Translations under genes and position numbers: made by a program | The notes under the pieces: generated by a model | Seen by the model: only the letters and a program-made list of their open reading frames with translations | Database searches by the model: none | What the model was told of the DNA's origin: nothing | Part shown: one piece after another, positions 25,514 through 34,998 of the stretch | Layout of the letters: each line of letters begins with the position of its first letter | How positions within the stretch are numbered: position 1 is the first letter of the stretch | From: Lacisediminihabitans sp046156175 | GTDB taxonomy: Bacteria > Actinomycetota > Actinomycetes > Actinomycetales > Microbacteriaceae | Length of the DNA: 64,000 nt | NCBI RefSeq assembly: GCF_046156175.1 | Contig: NZ_JAYLVL010000002.1 | Span: 248,001 to 312,000 of the forward strand | Direction: 5' to 3'

Positions 25514-26434
25514 CTAGCTCGCCGCCGACGCCGCCGCCGCGAGCGAGGCTATCTGCGCCGGGCCGATGCGGCAGCAGCCGCCGACCGCGGCGGCGCCGAG
25601 TGCGATCCACTCCCGCACCATCTCCTCGGAGAGCCCGGCCTCCCCCGTCCAGCGGCGCCCGACCGCATCCCAGGTCTCGCCCGAGTTCGGATACACGATC
25701 ACCGGGGCCGATGTCGCCTTCCGGGCGGCCGCGAGCGCTGCGGCGATGTCCCGCGGGTGGGTGCAATTGACGCCGACGGCGATCACCTCATCGATGTCGG
25801 AAGCGATCTCGAAGGCCCGCTCGAGGGACTCCCCCGAGCGGAGCAGACCATCCGCCGATGTGACGGAGATCCACGCGGGCATCCCGGTGCCGTCGATCTC
25901 GCTCACGATCGCCTCGACCTCGGCGAGCGACGGGATGGTCTCGACCGCGAGCACGTCGGCCCCGGAGTCGATCAGCACCTCCAGCCGACGGCGATGCCAG
26001 TCACGCAACTCCGCGACGGTGAGCCCATAGTCGCCGCGGTACTCCGACCCGTCCGCACGGGCAGCGCCGAAGGGACCGACGGATGCCGCGACCCAGCCTC
26101 CCGGACGGATTTCGTCGCGCGCCTCGGCAGCCAGTGAAACGCTGAGGCGCAGCAGGTCGTCCACCGCGCCGGCGCCCTGACCGATTGCGGCGAGGGAGTC
26201 GTAGCTCACCTGGTACGAGGCCGAGATGGCGACATCCGCTCCCGCTCGGAAGTACTCCCGGTGGGCGTCGAGAATCGCCTGCGGGCGCTCCATCAGGAGC
26301 CGTGCGGACCACAGTGACGACGAGAGGTCGTGCCCGCGAGCCTCGAGCAGGGTGCCGAGTCCGCCGTCGAGCAGAACGCCCCCGAAACAGAGTGCAGCCC
26401 CGATGGATCCCGGGGCTGCCGGGCGGGAAGTCAT
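25514..26434 (-). CDS. mmuM: Homocysteine S-methyltransferase
   Basis: A 306-residue barrel enzyme. It opens with VLLDGGLGTLLEARGHD. The zinc-binding cysteines lie in GVNCTHP and GGCCRIGPAQI. This is the MmuM type, which moves a methyl group from S-methylmethionine (or S-adenosylmethionine) to homocysteine. The gene is convergent with radA, with two bases between the stops. No methylmethionine permease is adjacent. Confidence 0.92.
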   Translation of the reverse strand: MTSRPAAPGSIGAALCFGGVLLDGGLGTLLEARGHDLSSSLWSARLLMERPQAILDAHREYFRAGADVAISASYQVSYDSLAAIGQGAGAVDDLLRLSVSLAAEARDEIRPGGWVAASVGPFGAARADGSEYRGDYGLTVAELRDWHRRRLEVLIDSGADVLAVETIPSLAEVEAIVSEIDGTGMPAWISVTSADGLLRSGESLERAFEIASDIDEVIAVGVNCTHPRDIAAALAAARKATSAPVIVYPNSGETWDAVGRRWTGEAGLSEEMVREWIALGAAAVGGCCRIGPAQIASLAAAASAAS

Positions 26435-26462
26435 CCCGTCAGCTTAGAAGACAGCCAGCCCC

Positions 26463-27080
26463 TCAGTTGAGCAGGAACTGCACGGTGGACTTGGAGCTGA
26501 GCGCCCCGACCTTGACGCCGAGGTGGTAGCTCGCACCGCCCCCGGTCACCGGTGGGCGGCTGGCGGCACAGGTGGTCTTCGAGGAGCGTGTGCGGTCCCA
26601 GGCGATGGCCGGTGTCGTCACCGCGACCCCTGGCTTCAACGTGACGGGGGTGTCGACCGGAGCCGTCTGGCAGTCCTTCGAATCCCAGATCGTCTCGGAC
26701 CCGCTCGTGACGATGAGCTCCTGCTGGGTCGAGCCGAGGTTGATCGTGCAGTCGGCGGCGCCCGTGTTGGTGATCGACATGCTGATCTGCGGCTGCTCCG
26801 TCGCGGCGTAGGTCGTCTTGTCGGTCACTGCGACGAGCTTCACCTTGGCGGGCACGCACGGGGCCCCGGCGGCCGGCGCGGATGCTGCCGCGCTGGGTGT
26901 CACGGACGGCGACGCGCCCGGTTTCGTCGTGCCCGCCGGGCTCGGGCTGCCCGATCCCGGACGCACGATGATCAGGATGATGATCACGATCACTGCGAGC
27001 GCGCCGAGACCGAGGATCAGGCGGCGACGCCAGTACACCTTCGGTGGCTGCGGGCCGACAGGAGTTCGAAACGTCGACAT
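26463..27080 (-). CDS. Membrane-anchored protein with an extracellular beta-rich domain
   Basis: A 205-residue protein: a short cytoplasmic part, one membrane helix (LILGLGALAVIVIIILIIV, about residues 21-39), a Ser/Pro/Ala-rich linker and a C-terminal domain of about 130 residues. That domain has an immunoglobulin-like pattern (QPQISMSITNTGAADCTINLG) and four cysteines. It resembles actinobacterial DUF4232-like or intracellular-proteinase-inhibitor-like domains. The function is unknown. Confidence 0.75.
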   Translation of the reverse strand: MSTFRTPVGPQPPKVYWRRRLILGLGALAVIVIIILIIVRPGSGSPSPAGTTKPGASPSVTPSAAASAPAAGAPCVPAKVKLVAVTDKTTYAATEQPQISMSITNTGAADCTINLGSTQQELIVTSGSETIWDSKDCQTAPVDTPVTLKPGVAVTTPAIAWDRTRSSKTTCAASRPPVTGGGASYHLGVKVGALSSKSTVQFLLN

Positions 27081-27150
27081 GGGCTAAGGGTAGCCAGCGC
27101 ACGCTCGTTTGCCCGGCATTTGCGGGGGCGTGTGACCGGCTCGCAGCACT

Positions 27151-29754
27151 CTAGAAGAAGTGATGCCCGCAGCCGCCGTGGCCTCCCCCGCCCTGCCCGT
27201 CGTCCCCGCCGTGGTGGCCATCGTCTCCACCATCGTGACCTCCACCCTTGGTCGGCAGATCGAGGCCGAGGATCACCGGATCATGGTCACTCGACCGGTA
27301 GGGACTCACCTCGTAGAGGTTCGTCACGTTGGCGTTGAAGCGGCTGTACTCCAGACCCACCGACTCGACGGAGTTGATATTCCAGACATCCGCCCCGGAC
27401 ACGCTGCGGTCGGCCGCCGTCGACGCGAAGACGTGGTCGAGCGAGCCGACCATGCCGTCGAAGGCATACGTCTGCTTGCCCGTCTTCGGCACCTGGTCGA
27501 CATAGCCCGCGGCTGCGAGGGTGAGAATTGGATCCTCCTGATCGTAGGAGTTGAAGTCGCCCACGAGCAGTACCTTGTCGGTCTTCGCCGCCGCCTTCTG
27601 TCGATCGGCGAAGGCGATGAGCGCCTGCGCCTGCCGGGTGCGGTCGCCGTTGTAGGCACCCTGACCGGCATCAACATTGTCACCGGTGGTTGCGCTGGGG
27701 CTCTTCGACTTGAAGTGGTTGGCGATGACCAGGAAGGTGGATCCCTTCTTGCCCCGCGTGGGCTGGAAGGCCTGGGCCAGCGGCTCACGCGCATTGGTGA
27801 ACGCCGGCGACCCGATCAGGATGGTGGATGCCCCGACCGGCTTCGCCGTGGCCGTGCGGTAGATGAACGCGGTGCGGATGACGTCCTCATCGGCCGCCGC
27901 TGGCACCGTCGCGGGCGAGCGAACGTAGTCCCAGATCTTGCCCTTCGAGTTCAGGGCCGCGACGAGAGTCGCGACCGCGGCATCCCGGTCCTGCCCGAGC
28001 TTGGCGGAATTCTCGATCTCTTCGAGAGAGACGACATCCGCGCCGAGCGCTCCGATCGCCGTGACGATCTTGGCCTGCTGGCGTTGGAAGCTGGCCTCAT
28101 TCGCTGCTCCGCGCACGCCGCAGCCCGGAGCGTCACTGTTGTTGACCGTCGTGGGCACGCCCTCGCGGTCGGTGTAATAGGTGCATCCGACGCGCTTCTC
28201 CCCCGTGGTGGGGAAGTAGTTGAGCACGTTGAACGTGGCCACCTTCAGGGTGCCGCCGACCTTCTTCGGCGCGGTCGTGCGCGTGTTTGCAAAGGTTGCC
28301 GGTTGCACAACGGCGGCGTCGGCGGGAGTCAGTTCGGTCGTCGGCTGCAGCTTCCACAGGCTGTTGCGGAAGTCGAGGATCACCGGCCGCGTGAAGGTGA
28401 CTGGTGCGCCGATCCGCAGGGGGGCGGCGAAGCTCAGCCACGGGAGCGGCTTGCCGGTGTTCGCCGCGGAGAGGAAGTTCGTGCTCGCCCCGTCATCGAG
28501 AGTCACGCGGATGGCCGCATTCTTAGCCATCACGGCGAGGTAGCCGGCCGTGCCCACCGGAGCAACGGCGGTGGGCTGCAGCAGGGCGCTCGTGTCGTGA
28601 GCCAGCTCGACCTCGCCGTACTGGTTCGTCGAGTAGTTGTCCGTCACGGTGTAGGCGCCCTGCGGTGCCACCAGCATTCCCTCGAGCGACTCGCGCTGGG
28701 CATCCGTGGCCGGAAAGCCGACGGTGGCCGGCACCGGTGCGACGATCCCGGACTTGTCGAGTTCGGTGAGCCCGGCGGCGGATGCCACGGAGAGCTCGGT
28801 GAGGTGGCTGAACTCGCTCACCGCCCCGGTGACCTTCACGTGGTCACCGATCTCGACGCTGGCGACCGTGCTCGGGGAGTAGACGAAGATGCCGTCGGAT
28901 GCGGTGTGGGTGTCGAGGTCGATGACCCCACCCGTGCCAGCGGTCTGAAGGTAGAAGCCGTTGAACCCGCCGGTGGGGTAGGCGGCGGTCACCACACCGG
29001 TGGTCTCGACCGTCTTTCCCACCTGAGGGCTGACGTCCGTCGTGCCCTGGATCTCGGCGATCGAGAGGGCGACGGGCGGATTGGTGGGACCGCCCGGGTC
29101 GCTCGGCCCGCCTGCCTTCGGCGTGATCGTGGCCGAGAGAGAGAAGTCGGCGGCGTTGCTGTCGGAGTCGGCGAACGCCGTGCGCACGAGCGACTTCACG
29201 TCCGAATTGCCGGCCGGTGCTGCAGCATCCGCCGACTCGAAGGTGTTGGAGGTGCCGTATCCGAGCAGGTCGACCACTGCGGGGTTGCCGGTGATCGAGC
29301 CCGCCGGCAGCGTGAGAGCCGAGGCCGTGTTGGAGAGGATGATCGTGCCGGCCGAGCCGCTCGGATTGAGGGTACCGACCACATCCGGAGTCGGCAGCGG
29401 CGAGCCGTTCCCGCCGTTGCTGCCGCCCTGCACGAGGAAGTACGCGGAGGGCGCGATCGACCCGGACAGGGCGACAACACCGGATGCCGCACCCGTGCTG
29501 GTCGCGGGGCGATACTGCAGGGACCATCCGGCGAGGCTCACGCTGGAGGCACCGGGGTTATAGAGCTCGATGAACTTGTTGGAGTATGCCGCTCCAGCGC
29601 TGCCCCCACTGAGGTAGACCTCGTTGATCACCACGCCGGTGCCGGCGGTGCTCGCCTGGCTCGGCAGCGCCGCAAGCGGAGCCGCCACGAGGGCGGTCAC
29701 CGCCAGGAATCCGATTCCGATCCGTCGCACGAATCTTGAGTATGCGGTCATCAT
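27151..29754 (-). CDS. Secreted multidomain nuclease (ExeM/NucH type)
   Basis: An 867-residue exported protein. A signal peptide (about residues 1-34) is followed by a lamin-tail domain (VVINEVYLSGGSAGAAYSN, FIELYNP, about 40-160). An OB-fold region follows (about 225-350), then an endonuclease/exonuclease/phosphatase domain from about 500. Key nuclease motifs are VATFNVLNYF, VSLEEIEN, VIANHFKSK, LLVGDFNSYDQEDP, SLDHVFAS and RSSDHDPVILGL. The C-terminus is a Gly/His/Asp-rich tail of about 30 residues. Such enzymes degrade extracellular DNA for nutrients. ATG 29751 is an equally good start. The complete nuclease motif set argues for an active enzyme. Confidence 0.9.
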   Translation of the reverse strand: MMTAYSRFVRRIGIGFLAVTALVAAPLAALPSQASTAGTGVVINEVYLSGGSAGAAYSNKFIELYNPGASSVSLAGWSLQYRPATSTGAASGVVALSGSIAPSAYFLVQGGSNGGNGSPLPTPDVVGTLNPSGSAGTIILSNTASALTLPAGSITGNPAVVDLLGYGTSNTFESADAAAPAGNSDVKSLVRTAFADSDSNAADFSLSATITPKAGGPSDPGGPTNPPVALSIAEIQGTTDVSPQVGKTVETTGVVTAAYPTGGFNGFYLQTAGTGGVIDLDTHTASDGIFVYSPSTVASVEIGDHVKVTGAVSEFSHLTELSVASAAGLTELDKSGIVAPVPATVGFPATDAQRESLEGMLVAPQGAYTVTDNYSTNQYGEVELAHDTSALLQPTAVAPVGTAGYLAVMAKNAAIRVTLDDGASTNFLSAANTGKPLPWLSFAAPLRIGAPVTFTRPVILDFRNSLWKLQPTTELTPADAAVVQPATFANTRTTAPKKVGGTLKVATFNVLNYFPTTGEKRVGCTYYTDREGVPTTVNNSDAPGCGVRGAANEASFQRQQAKIVTAIGALGADVVSLEEIENSAKLGQDRDAAVATLVAALNSKGKIWDYVRSPATVPAAADEDVIRTAFIYRTATAKPVGASTILIGSPAFTNAREPLAQAFQPTRGKKGSTFLVIANHFKSKSPSATTGDNVDAGQGAYNGDRTRQAQALIAFADRQKAAAKTDKVLLVGDFNSYDQEDPILTLAAAGYVDQVPKTGKQTYAFDGMVGSLDHVFASTAADRSVSGADVWNINSVESVGLEYSRFNANVTNLYEVSPYRSSDHDPVILGLDLPTKGGGHDGGDDGHHGGDDGQGGGGHGGCGHHFF

Positions 29755-29866
29755 TGCCCTCCCCGAGTGAACACAGCTGCGTGATCAGCGCACGCGAATC
29801 CCAGCCAACGGTCCTCGGGTGGCCGTAGGAGGGCGTCAAAGCGAACGCTCGGTAAAGACTAAGTGA

Positions 29867-29886
29867 CTACCCTCATTCGGGGGTAG
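29867..29886 (-). terminator. Small hairpin after the acetyltransferase gene
   Basis: CTACCC and GGGTAG pair around an 8-base loop, three bases after the acetyltransferase stop. The following minus-strand sequence is only moderately T-rich, so terminator function is uncertain. Confidence 0.4.
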
Positions 29887-29889
29887 ACC

Positions 29890-30390
29890 CTAGATTCTCT
29901 TGATCATCCTGGTGTTGCCGAGGGTGTTGGGTTTCACCCGGGCGAGGTCGAGGAACTCGGCGACGCCCTCGTCGGGCGAGCGAACGAGCTCGAGGTAGAC
30001 GGCTGGATCGATCGGCTCCTCCGTCATCGGTTCGAATCCGTGCCGGGTGAAGAACGGCACCTCGAACGTGAGACAGAACAGGCGGCTGAGCCCCAGGTCG
30101 CGCGCATCCGCCTCCAGCTGCTCCATGAGGGCATGGCCGACACCGCGGTGCAGCCACTCGTCGATGACGGCGAGCGTGCGCACTTCGGCGAGGTCCTGCC
30201 AGATCACGTGCAGGGCGCCACAGCCGATGACGTTGCCGGTCTCGTCTTCCGCGATGCGGAACTCCTGGATCGCCTCGTAGAAGACGACGGAGTCCTTGCC
30301 GAGCAGAATGCGGCGCTGCACGAGCGGCTCGACGAGCGCCTGGATGAACGGTACGTCACTGGTGCGGGCTGCTCGCACGGAAAAGGTCAT
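29890..30390 (-). CDS. argA: Amino-acid N-acetyltransferase of the short ArgA type (GNAT)
   Basis: A 166-residue GNAT protein. It starts VRAARTSDVPFIQALVEPL. The acetyl-CoA binding loop region is LAVIDEWLHRGVGHALMEQL, and the ending LFCLTFEVPFFTRHGFEPM is typical of N-acetylglutamate synthases. Short stand-alone enzymes of this kind make N-acetylglutamate in mycobacteria and relatives, the first step of arginine synthesis. No other arg gene is nearby, so the substrate rests on family resemblance. Confidence 0.8.
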   Translation of the reverse strand: MTFSVRAARTSDVPFIQALVEPLVQRRILLGKDSVVFYEAIQEFRIAEDETGNVIGCGALHVIWQDLAEVRTLAVIDEWLHRGVGHALMEQLEADARDLGLSRLFCLTFEVPFFTRHGFEPMTEEPIDPAVYLELVRSPDEGVAEFLDLARVKPNTLGNTRMIKRI

Positions 30391-30582
30391 CCGTAGAGCT
30401 TAAACGCCGAACTGGCCTTGGGCCACACAGCGAGTGCCTTCAGGTCGGCGGTTGAGCGATGCGGGGTCCAGAATCCCTCGATAACGATTCTCGAACGGAA
30501 CGCTGCAACTCCGTTCGTCCCGCTCGTCGCGATTGATACTAAAGCTGACAATACTTCCGCACCCGCTGCCATCGAGGATGAA

Positions 30583-31236
30583 GTGCAACGCACACTGAGG
30601 ACCGCAGTCGCTGTATTGGCAGTGAGCATTCTACTTTCGGCGTGCACCGGGCCAGAGACTTCGAGCCCGGTTCCCGCCAGCACCCCCCGTGCCTCCAGCC
30701 ACGCGCCTGCATCGCCGAGGCCCACTCAGACGCCGATGAACCCGGCAGACCCTTCAACGTGGATCGTCTCGGATACCGGCATCGGCCCCTTCCAGCTCGG
30801 TTCGAATTGGAAGAACGTGACTGCACAATTGCCAGCCGGACGCGCACCAAACGAAGAATGCCCGAATCCGCTCGCAGGCTTCTTCGATCTCGCTGGCATT
30901 CGGATCGCCGTTTTCCTTGACGACAGCGGGGCCATCCTCGGTGTCTCAGCAGGAAATCCGTTTCAGACCCCGAACGCCGCGACCGACAGCGGACGACGCC
31001 CACTCGGCGGCCCTCACACTCTCGAGGGAATCGGCTACGGCTCGACCGTAGCCGAGCTGACGTCTGCATACCCGTCAATCGAGCGCCCCGCCCCCGACGA
31101 CAACGAGAACTTCCCGCGCTTCATACAGCGGACCACCGCTCGACCCTCGATCAGCTTCACCGTGAACCTCGCGAGCCAGGCTGTCAACGACATGGGGGTC
31201 TGGCCGGACTCACCCCCCTACGAGTACTGCGGCTGA
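30583..31236 (+). CDS. Hypothetical lipoprotein
   Basis: A 217-residue protein with a lipobox signal peptide (VAVLAVSILLSACTG) and a Ser/Pro/Thr-rich linker. The globular domain begins ISDTGIGPFQLGSNW-like (seen as SDTGIGPFQLGSNWKNV) and contains GYGSTVAELTSAYP. Repeated short motifs around GIGP..LGS and GIGYGSTVAEL resemble lipoproteins that recur in Microbacteriaceae; no function is known. GTG 30583 is chosen because GAGG lies five bases upstream and the signal peptide starts there. The frame extends upstream to 30418 without good features. Confidence 0.7.
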   Translation: MQRTLRTAVAVLAVSILLSACTGPETSSPVPASTPRASSHAPASPRPTQTPMNPADPSTWIVSDTGIGPFQLGSNWKNVTAQLPAGRAPNEECPNPLAGFFDLAGIRIAVFLDDSGAILGVSAGNPFQTPNAATDSGRRPLGGPHTLEGIGYGSTVAELTSAYPSIERPAPDDNENFPRFIQRTTARPSISFTVNLASQAVNDMGVWPDSPPYEYCG

Positions 31237-31256
31237 GCACGGGCGACACAACGCAA

Positions 31257-31286
31257 GAAGGGCGACATCTTTCGATGCCGCCCTTC
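31257..31286. terminator. Bidirectional terminator between the lipoprotein gene and clpC
   Basis: GAAGGGCGACATC and GATGCCGCCCTTC pair over 13 positions with one mismatch around a TTTC loop. The hairpin lies between two convergent genes and is followed on the plus strand by CTTT. It probably serves both. Confidence 0.75.
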
Positions 31287-31300
31287 CTTTGTGCCAGTGC

Positions 31301-33787
31301 TTAGGCTTCCAGCGCCGCGATCTCCGCTTCGAGCGACTCGCGACCCGGCTGGCGGCCGGTCGTGAAGACGAACTCGTCGTTGATGTAGTCGACGTGCACG
31401 TGGTCGCCCGCGTTCAGGTCGCCGGTGAGGATGCGCTCGGAGAGCTGGTCCTCGACCTCGTGCTGGATGGCGCGGCGCAACGGTCGCGCACCGAGCGAGG
31501 GATCGAACCCGACCTTGATCAGGTGCTCCTTGGCGGGCACGGTGATCTCCACGGTCATGTCGCGGTCCAGCAGGCGGTCGGAAAGACGCTTGATGAACAG
31601 GTCCACGATCTGCAGCAGCTCGTCCTTGCTGAGCTGCGGGAAGACGATCGTCTCGTCGACGCGGTTGAGGAACTCCGGCTTGAAGTTCTTCTTCAGTTCC
31701 TCGACCACCTTGCCGCGCATCCGGTCGTAGCCGGTTGCGGTGTCAGTGGAGGAGGTGAACCCGAGCGGGGTGCCCGAGATGTCCTTCGTTCCGAGGTTGG
31801 TGGTCATGATGATCACCGTGTTCTTGAAGTCGACGACGCGACCCTGGCCATCCGTCAGGCGTCCCTCTTCCAGTATCTGGAGGAGCGAGTTGAAGATGTC
31901 GGGGTGGGCCTTCTCGATCTCATCGAACAACACCACGGAGAACGGCTTGCGGCGCACCTTCTCGGTGAGCTGGCCACCCTCTTCGAAGCCGACGAACCCG
32001 GGAGGGGCACCGAACAGTCGCGAGACCGTGTGCTTCTCGCCGTACTCCGACATGTCGAGGGAGATCAGGGCGTTCTCATCATCGAAGAGGAACTCGGCAA
32101 GTGCCTTCGCGAGCTCCGTCTTACCGACACCGGTCGGACCGGCGAAGATGAACGAACCGCTCGGACGCTTCGGGTCCTTGAGTCCGGCACGGGTGCGTCG
32201 GATGGTCTTGGACAGGGCCGAGATGGCCTCCTCCTGGCCGATGACGCGCTGGTGAAGGGCCTTCTCCATGAAGACAAGACGACTGGTCTCCTCCTCGGTG
32301 AGCTTGAAGACCGGGATGCCGGTGGCCGCGGCGAGGACTTCGGCGATCACGCCTTCATCCACGGTGCCGGTCGAGCCGGCCTCTCCGCTCTTCCACTGCT
32401 TCTCGAGACGCAGTCTCTCCCCGAGGAGCTTCTTCTCCTCGTCACGGAGAGACGCGGCCTTCTCGAAGTCCTGGTCTTCGATGGCGCCTTCCTTGAAGCC
32501 GCGAACCACGGCGATCTTGTCGTCGAACTCGCGAAGCTCCGGCGGGGCCGAGAGGATCGAGAGACGTAGGCGTGCGCCCGCCTCATCGATCAGGTCGATC
32601 GCCTTGTCGGGGAGGAAACGGTCGGCCACATAGCGGTCGGCCAGGTTCGCGGCGGCGACGATCGCGCCATCCGTGATCGACACCTTGTGGAACGACTCGT
32701 ACTTGTCGCGAAGCCCCTTGAGGATGTTGATGGTGTGCGCAAGAGAGGGCTCGTGCACCTGCACGGGCTGGAAGCGACGCTCGAGCGCGGCATCCTTCTC
32801 GAAGTGCTTGCGGTACTCGTCGAGGGTGGTGGCACCGATGGTCTGGAGCTCACCGCGCGCGAGGAGCGGCTTGAGGATGGATGCGGCGTCGATGGCGCCC
32901 TCTGCGGCACCGGCCCCGACGAGGGTGTGGATCTCGTCGATGAAGGTGATGATGTCGCCGCGGGTGCGGATCTCCTTGGTGACCTTCTTCAGGCGCTCCT
33001 CGAAGTCACCGCGGTAGCGGCTTCCGGCGATGAGCGAGCCGAGGTCGAGTGTGTAGAGCTGCTTGTCCTTGAGGGTCTCGGGCACGTCGCCCCGGACGAT
33101 CGCCTGGGCGAGGCCCTCGACGACGGCGGTCTTGCCGACGCCGGGCTCACCGATCAGCACGGGGTTGTTCTTGGAGCGACGGGACAGGATCTGCATGACC
33201 CGCTCCATCTCCTTCTCGCGCCCGATGACCGGGTCGAGCTTGCCGTCGCGCGCCGCCTGCGTGAGGTTGCGCCCGAACTGGTCGAGGATCTGGCTTCCGC
33301 CCTGGGCCGCGGCCTGGGTCTCGCCGCCGACAGCGACCTGCTCCTTGCCCTGGTAGCCGCTGAGCAGCTGGATGACCTGCTGGCGAACCCGGTTGAGGTC
33401 GGCGCCGAGCTTCACGAGCACCTGGGCTGCGACACCCTCGCCCTCACGGATGAGACCGAGCAGGATGTGCTCGGTGCCGATGTAGTTGTGACCGAGCTGC
33501 AGCGCTTCGCGCAGGCTCAGCTCGAGAACCTTCTTCGCACGCGGCGTGAAGGGGATGTGGCCGGTCGGCTGCTGCTGACCCTGGCCGATGATGTCCTGGA
33601 CCTGCTCGCGCACGGCGTCCAGGGAGATGTTGAGCGACTCGAGCGCCTTGGCAGCGACGCCCTCACCCTCGTGGATGAGACCGAGCAGGATGTGCTCGGT
33701 GCCGATGTAGTTGTGGTTCAGCATCTTGGCTTCTTCTTGCGCCAAAACGACGACCCGGCGGGCTCGGTCTGTGAAACGTTCGAACAT
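31301..33787 (-). CDS. clpC: ATP-dependent Clp protease ATPase subunit ClpC
   Basis: An 828-residue AAA+ unfoldase. A double Clp N-domain covers residues 1-145, with IGTEHILLGLI appearing twice. The first ATPase has GEPGVGKTAVVEG, a UVR-type middle segment follows (about residues 400-450, EKAASLRDEEKKL), and the second ATPase has GPTGVGKTELAKAL. The C-terminal D2-small domain ends after LGARPLRRAIQHEVEDQLS. ClpC feeds substrates to ClpP; in actinobacteria it is essential or nearly so. The gene is preceded by GAGGAG close to ATG 33787 and stands alone. Confidence 0.98.
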   Translation of the reverse strand: MFERFTDRARRVVVLAQEEAKMLNHNYIGTEHILLGLIHEGEGVAAKALESLNISLDAVREQVQDIIGQGQQQPTGHIPFTPRAKKVLELSLREALQLGHNYIGTEHILLGLIREGEGVAAQVLVKLGADLNRVRQQVIQLLSGYQGKEQVAVGGETQAAAQGGSQILDQFGRNLTQAARDGKLDPVIGREKEMERVMQILSRRSKNNPVLIGEPGVGKTAVVEGLAQAIVRGDVPETLKDKQLYTLDLGSLIAGSRYRGDFEERLKKVTKEIRTRGDIITFIDEIHTLVGAGAAEGAIDAASILKPLLARGELQTIGATTLDEYRKHFEKDAALERRFQPVQVHEPSLAHTINILKGLRDKYESFHKVSITDGAIVAAANLADRYVADRFLPDKAIDLIDEAGARLRLSILSAPPELREFDDKIAVVRGFKEGAIEDQDFEKAASLRDEEKKLLGERLRLEKQWKSGEAGSTGTVDEGVIAEVLAAATGIPVFKLTEEETSRLVFMEKALHQRVIGQEEAISALSKTIRRTRAGLKDPKRPSGSFIFAGPTGVGKTELAKALAEFLFDDENALISLDMSEYGEKHTVSRLFGAPPGFVGFEEGGQLTEKVRRKPFSVVLFDEIEKAHPDIFNSLLQILEEGRLTDGQGRVVDFKNTVIIMTTNLGTKDISGTPLGFTSSTDTATGYDRMRGKVVEELKKNFKPEFLNRVDETIVFPQLSKDELLQIVDLFIKRLSDRLLDRDMTVEITVPAKEHLIKVGFDPSLGARPLRRAIQHEVEDQLSERILTGDLNAGDHVHVDYINDEFVFTTGRQPGRESLEAEIAALEA

Positions 33788-33823
33788 GGTTTACTCCTCT
33801 GGCACCGATGCAGGTGCGGCGCC

Positions 33824-33884
33824 GTTATAGAGAGAGTAACCAGCAGACCCTGCGTTTACTGCCTCTGTTCGCCCTAGGCGTGAC
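33824..33884 (-). promoter_or_regulatory. clpC promoter region with a ClgR-like box
   Basis: A -10-like TATAAC (minus strand, 33824-33829) lies about 37 bases before the clpC start. Further upstream, GTTCGCCCTAGGCGTGAC (33867-33884) is an imperfect palindrome like the GTTCGC/GCGAAC sites bound by ClgR, the activator of clp genes in other actinobacteria. The placement fits an activator site. This is inference from resemblance only. Confidence 0.35.
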
Positions 33885-33889
33885 GGCAT

Positions 33890-34906
33890 CTATCGAAGAT
33901 CGCACCGGCCGGCTCCTGAACCATCGGGGAGGGTGACACCGGCGGCTCGCAGAGCGGCGGCAAAGGCGGTATCGCCGTCCTGAACTGTAGAGCCAAATGG
34001 GCAGGGGCCGAAGAAGACGGCACCCTGGGACACCGTCGAGTCTGGATTCGCGAGGTAGCTGAACTGCAAGTGCGGAAGCCCGGAGGCGATCGCCGATCGC
34101 GCTGCGCCGACGATCTGTGGCCAGTCGGTCGATGCCGTGATGCTGCCGGGCGCCGACCCGATCCAGAGCCAGAGGTTTGTGGTTGGCGCGATTCCCGGTC
34201 GCGAAACGAAACCGATGGCTGGGCCGAGTGCGGGGTCGACGTCGGCTAAGAGGTCGAGCACCTCAATCTGGGGCAGCACTCCGCCAATCTGAAGTCCGGG
34301 CAGGTCGAGAGCCTTACTTGCGGCCGAGCTCGTATCGGCAAGAGCCAAGACTCTTGGCCACAGGTCGCGAAACTCCTGCGCTGACGGACCGGCGGTGTTC
34401 GGTGAACCGATTCCCCTCACGTATCCGCCCTTTTCGCCGGTCAACTCCATCTCGAGCGGAGTCTTTAGGATGTCGATCAAGCCCACCCAGTAGGTCACGT
34501 CGGCGGCGAGGTCTGCGCGTGACATCGCGAAGGCAGTTTGGACGAGCCGCGAACCGCCGGCAAGGGAGACAGTGGCGACCGGCTGAGTTACTTTGAGTTT
34601 GGGGTCGCGGAAGGCGAGTCGCACGGCGTCGGCGATCGCGACGAGTTGTCCGGCCGAGGCATGCGCCACCCTTATTTCGACCGATGCTTCCCGACCCGAC
34701 ATCCCGAATGCATCAAAGTCGGCGGTTGCTTTCTCGACGCCTGGCAGTGTGTCGAGCGCCACTTCGAGACTCTGGACTATCGCCTCCGACGCGGCATCGT
34801 CGACCATGGTGCCCACCACTGTGCTCGAATCCCGAACGAAAGAACAGCCGGACACGGCGATCAGGATCAGGACACCGAGGATGGCTCCCAGCACAGTGCG
34901 TTTCAT
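33890..34906 (-). CDS. Hypothetical lipoprotein
   Basis: This 338-residue protein has a signal peptide and lipobox (LILIAVSGCSF). The mature part shows alternating helix/strand segments (VEKATADFDAFGMSGREASVEIRV, read as VEKATADF and SVEIRVAH), reminiscent of small BON-like or anti-sigma-type periplasmic domains. No family can be assigned. GGAGG stands four bases before ATG 34906. It is divergent from the DUF2975-like operon. Confidence 0.7.
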   Translation of the reverse strand: MKRTVLGAILGVLILIAVSGCSFVRDSSTVVGTMVDDAASEAIVQSLEVALDTLPGVEKATADFDAFGMSGREASVEIRVAHASAGQLVAIADAVRLAFRDPKLKVTQPVATVSLAGGSRLVQTAFAMSRADLAADVTYWVGLIDILKTPLEMELTGEKGGYVRGIGSPNTAGPSAQEFRDLWPRVLALADTSSAASKALDLPGLQIGGVLPQIEVLDLLADVDPALGPAIGFVSRPGIAPTTNLWLWIGSAPGSITASTDWPQIVGAARSAIASGLPHLQFSYLANPDSTVSQGAVFFGPCPFGSTVQDGDTAFAAALRAAGVTLPDGSGAGRCDLR

Positions 34907-34998
34907 CAAGCCTCCGCCTTCACGCTAGTGAACCATGGTGACAATTACTCGCCCCCGTTGTAGGCACCCTCCCCCGAGATAAGCAACTAATGTCGCGG

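Noticed and set aside
27160..29739. Very long open frame on the plus strand opposite the secreted nuclease gene
   Set aside because: It lies wholly antisense to a gene with complete nuclease and lamin-tail motifs. Its product is Arg/Gly/His-rich with no domain, as expected for the complementary frame of GC-rich DNA.
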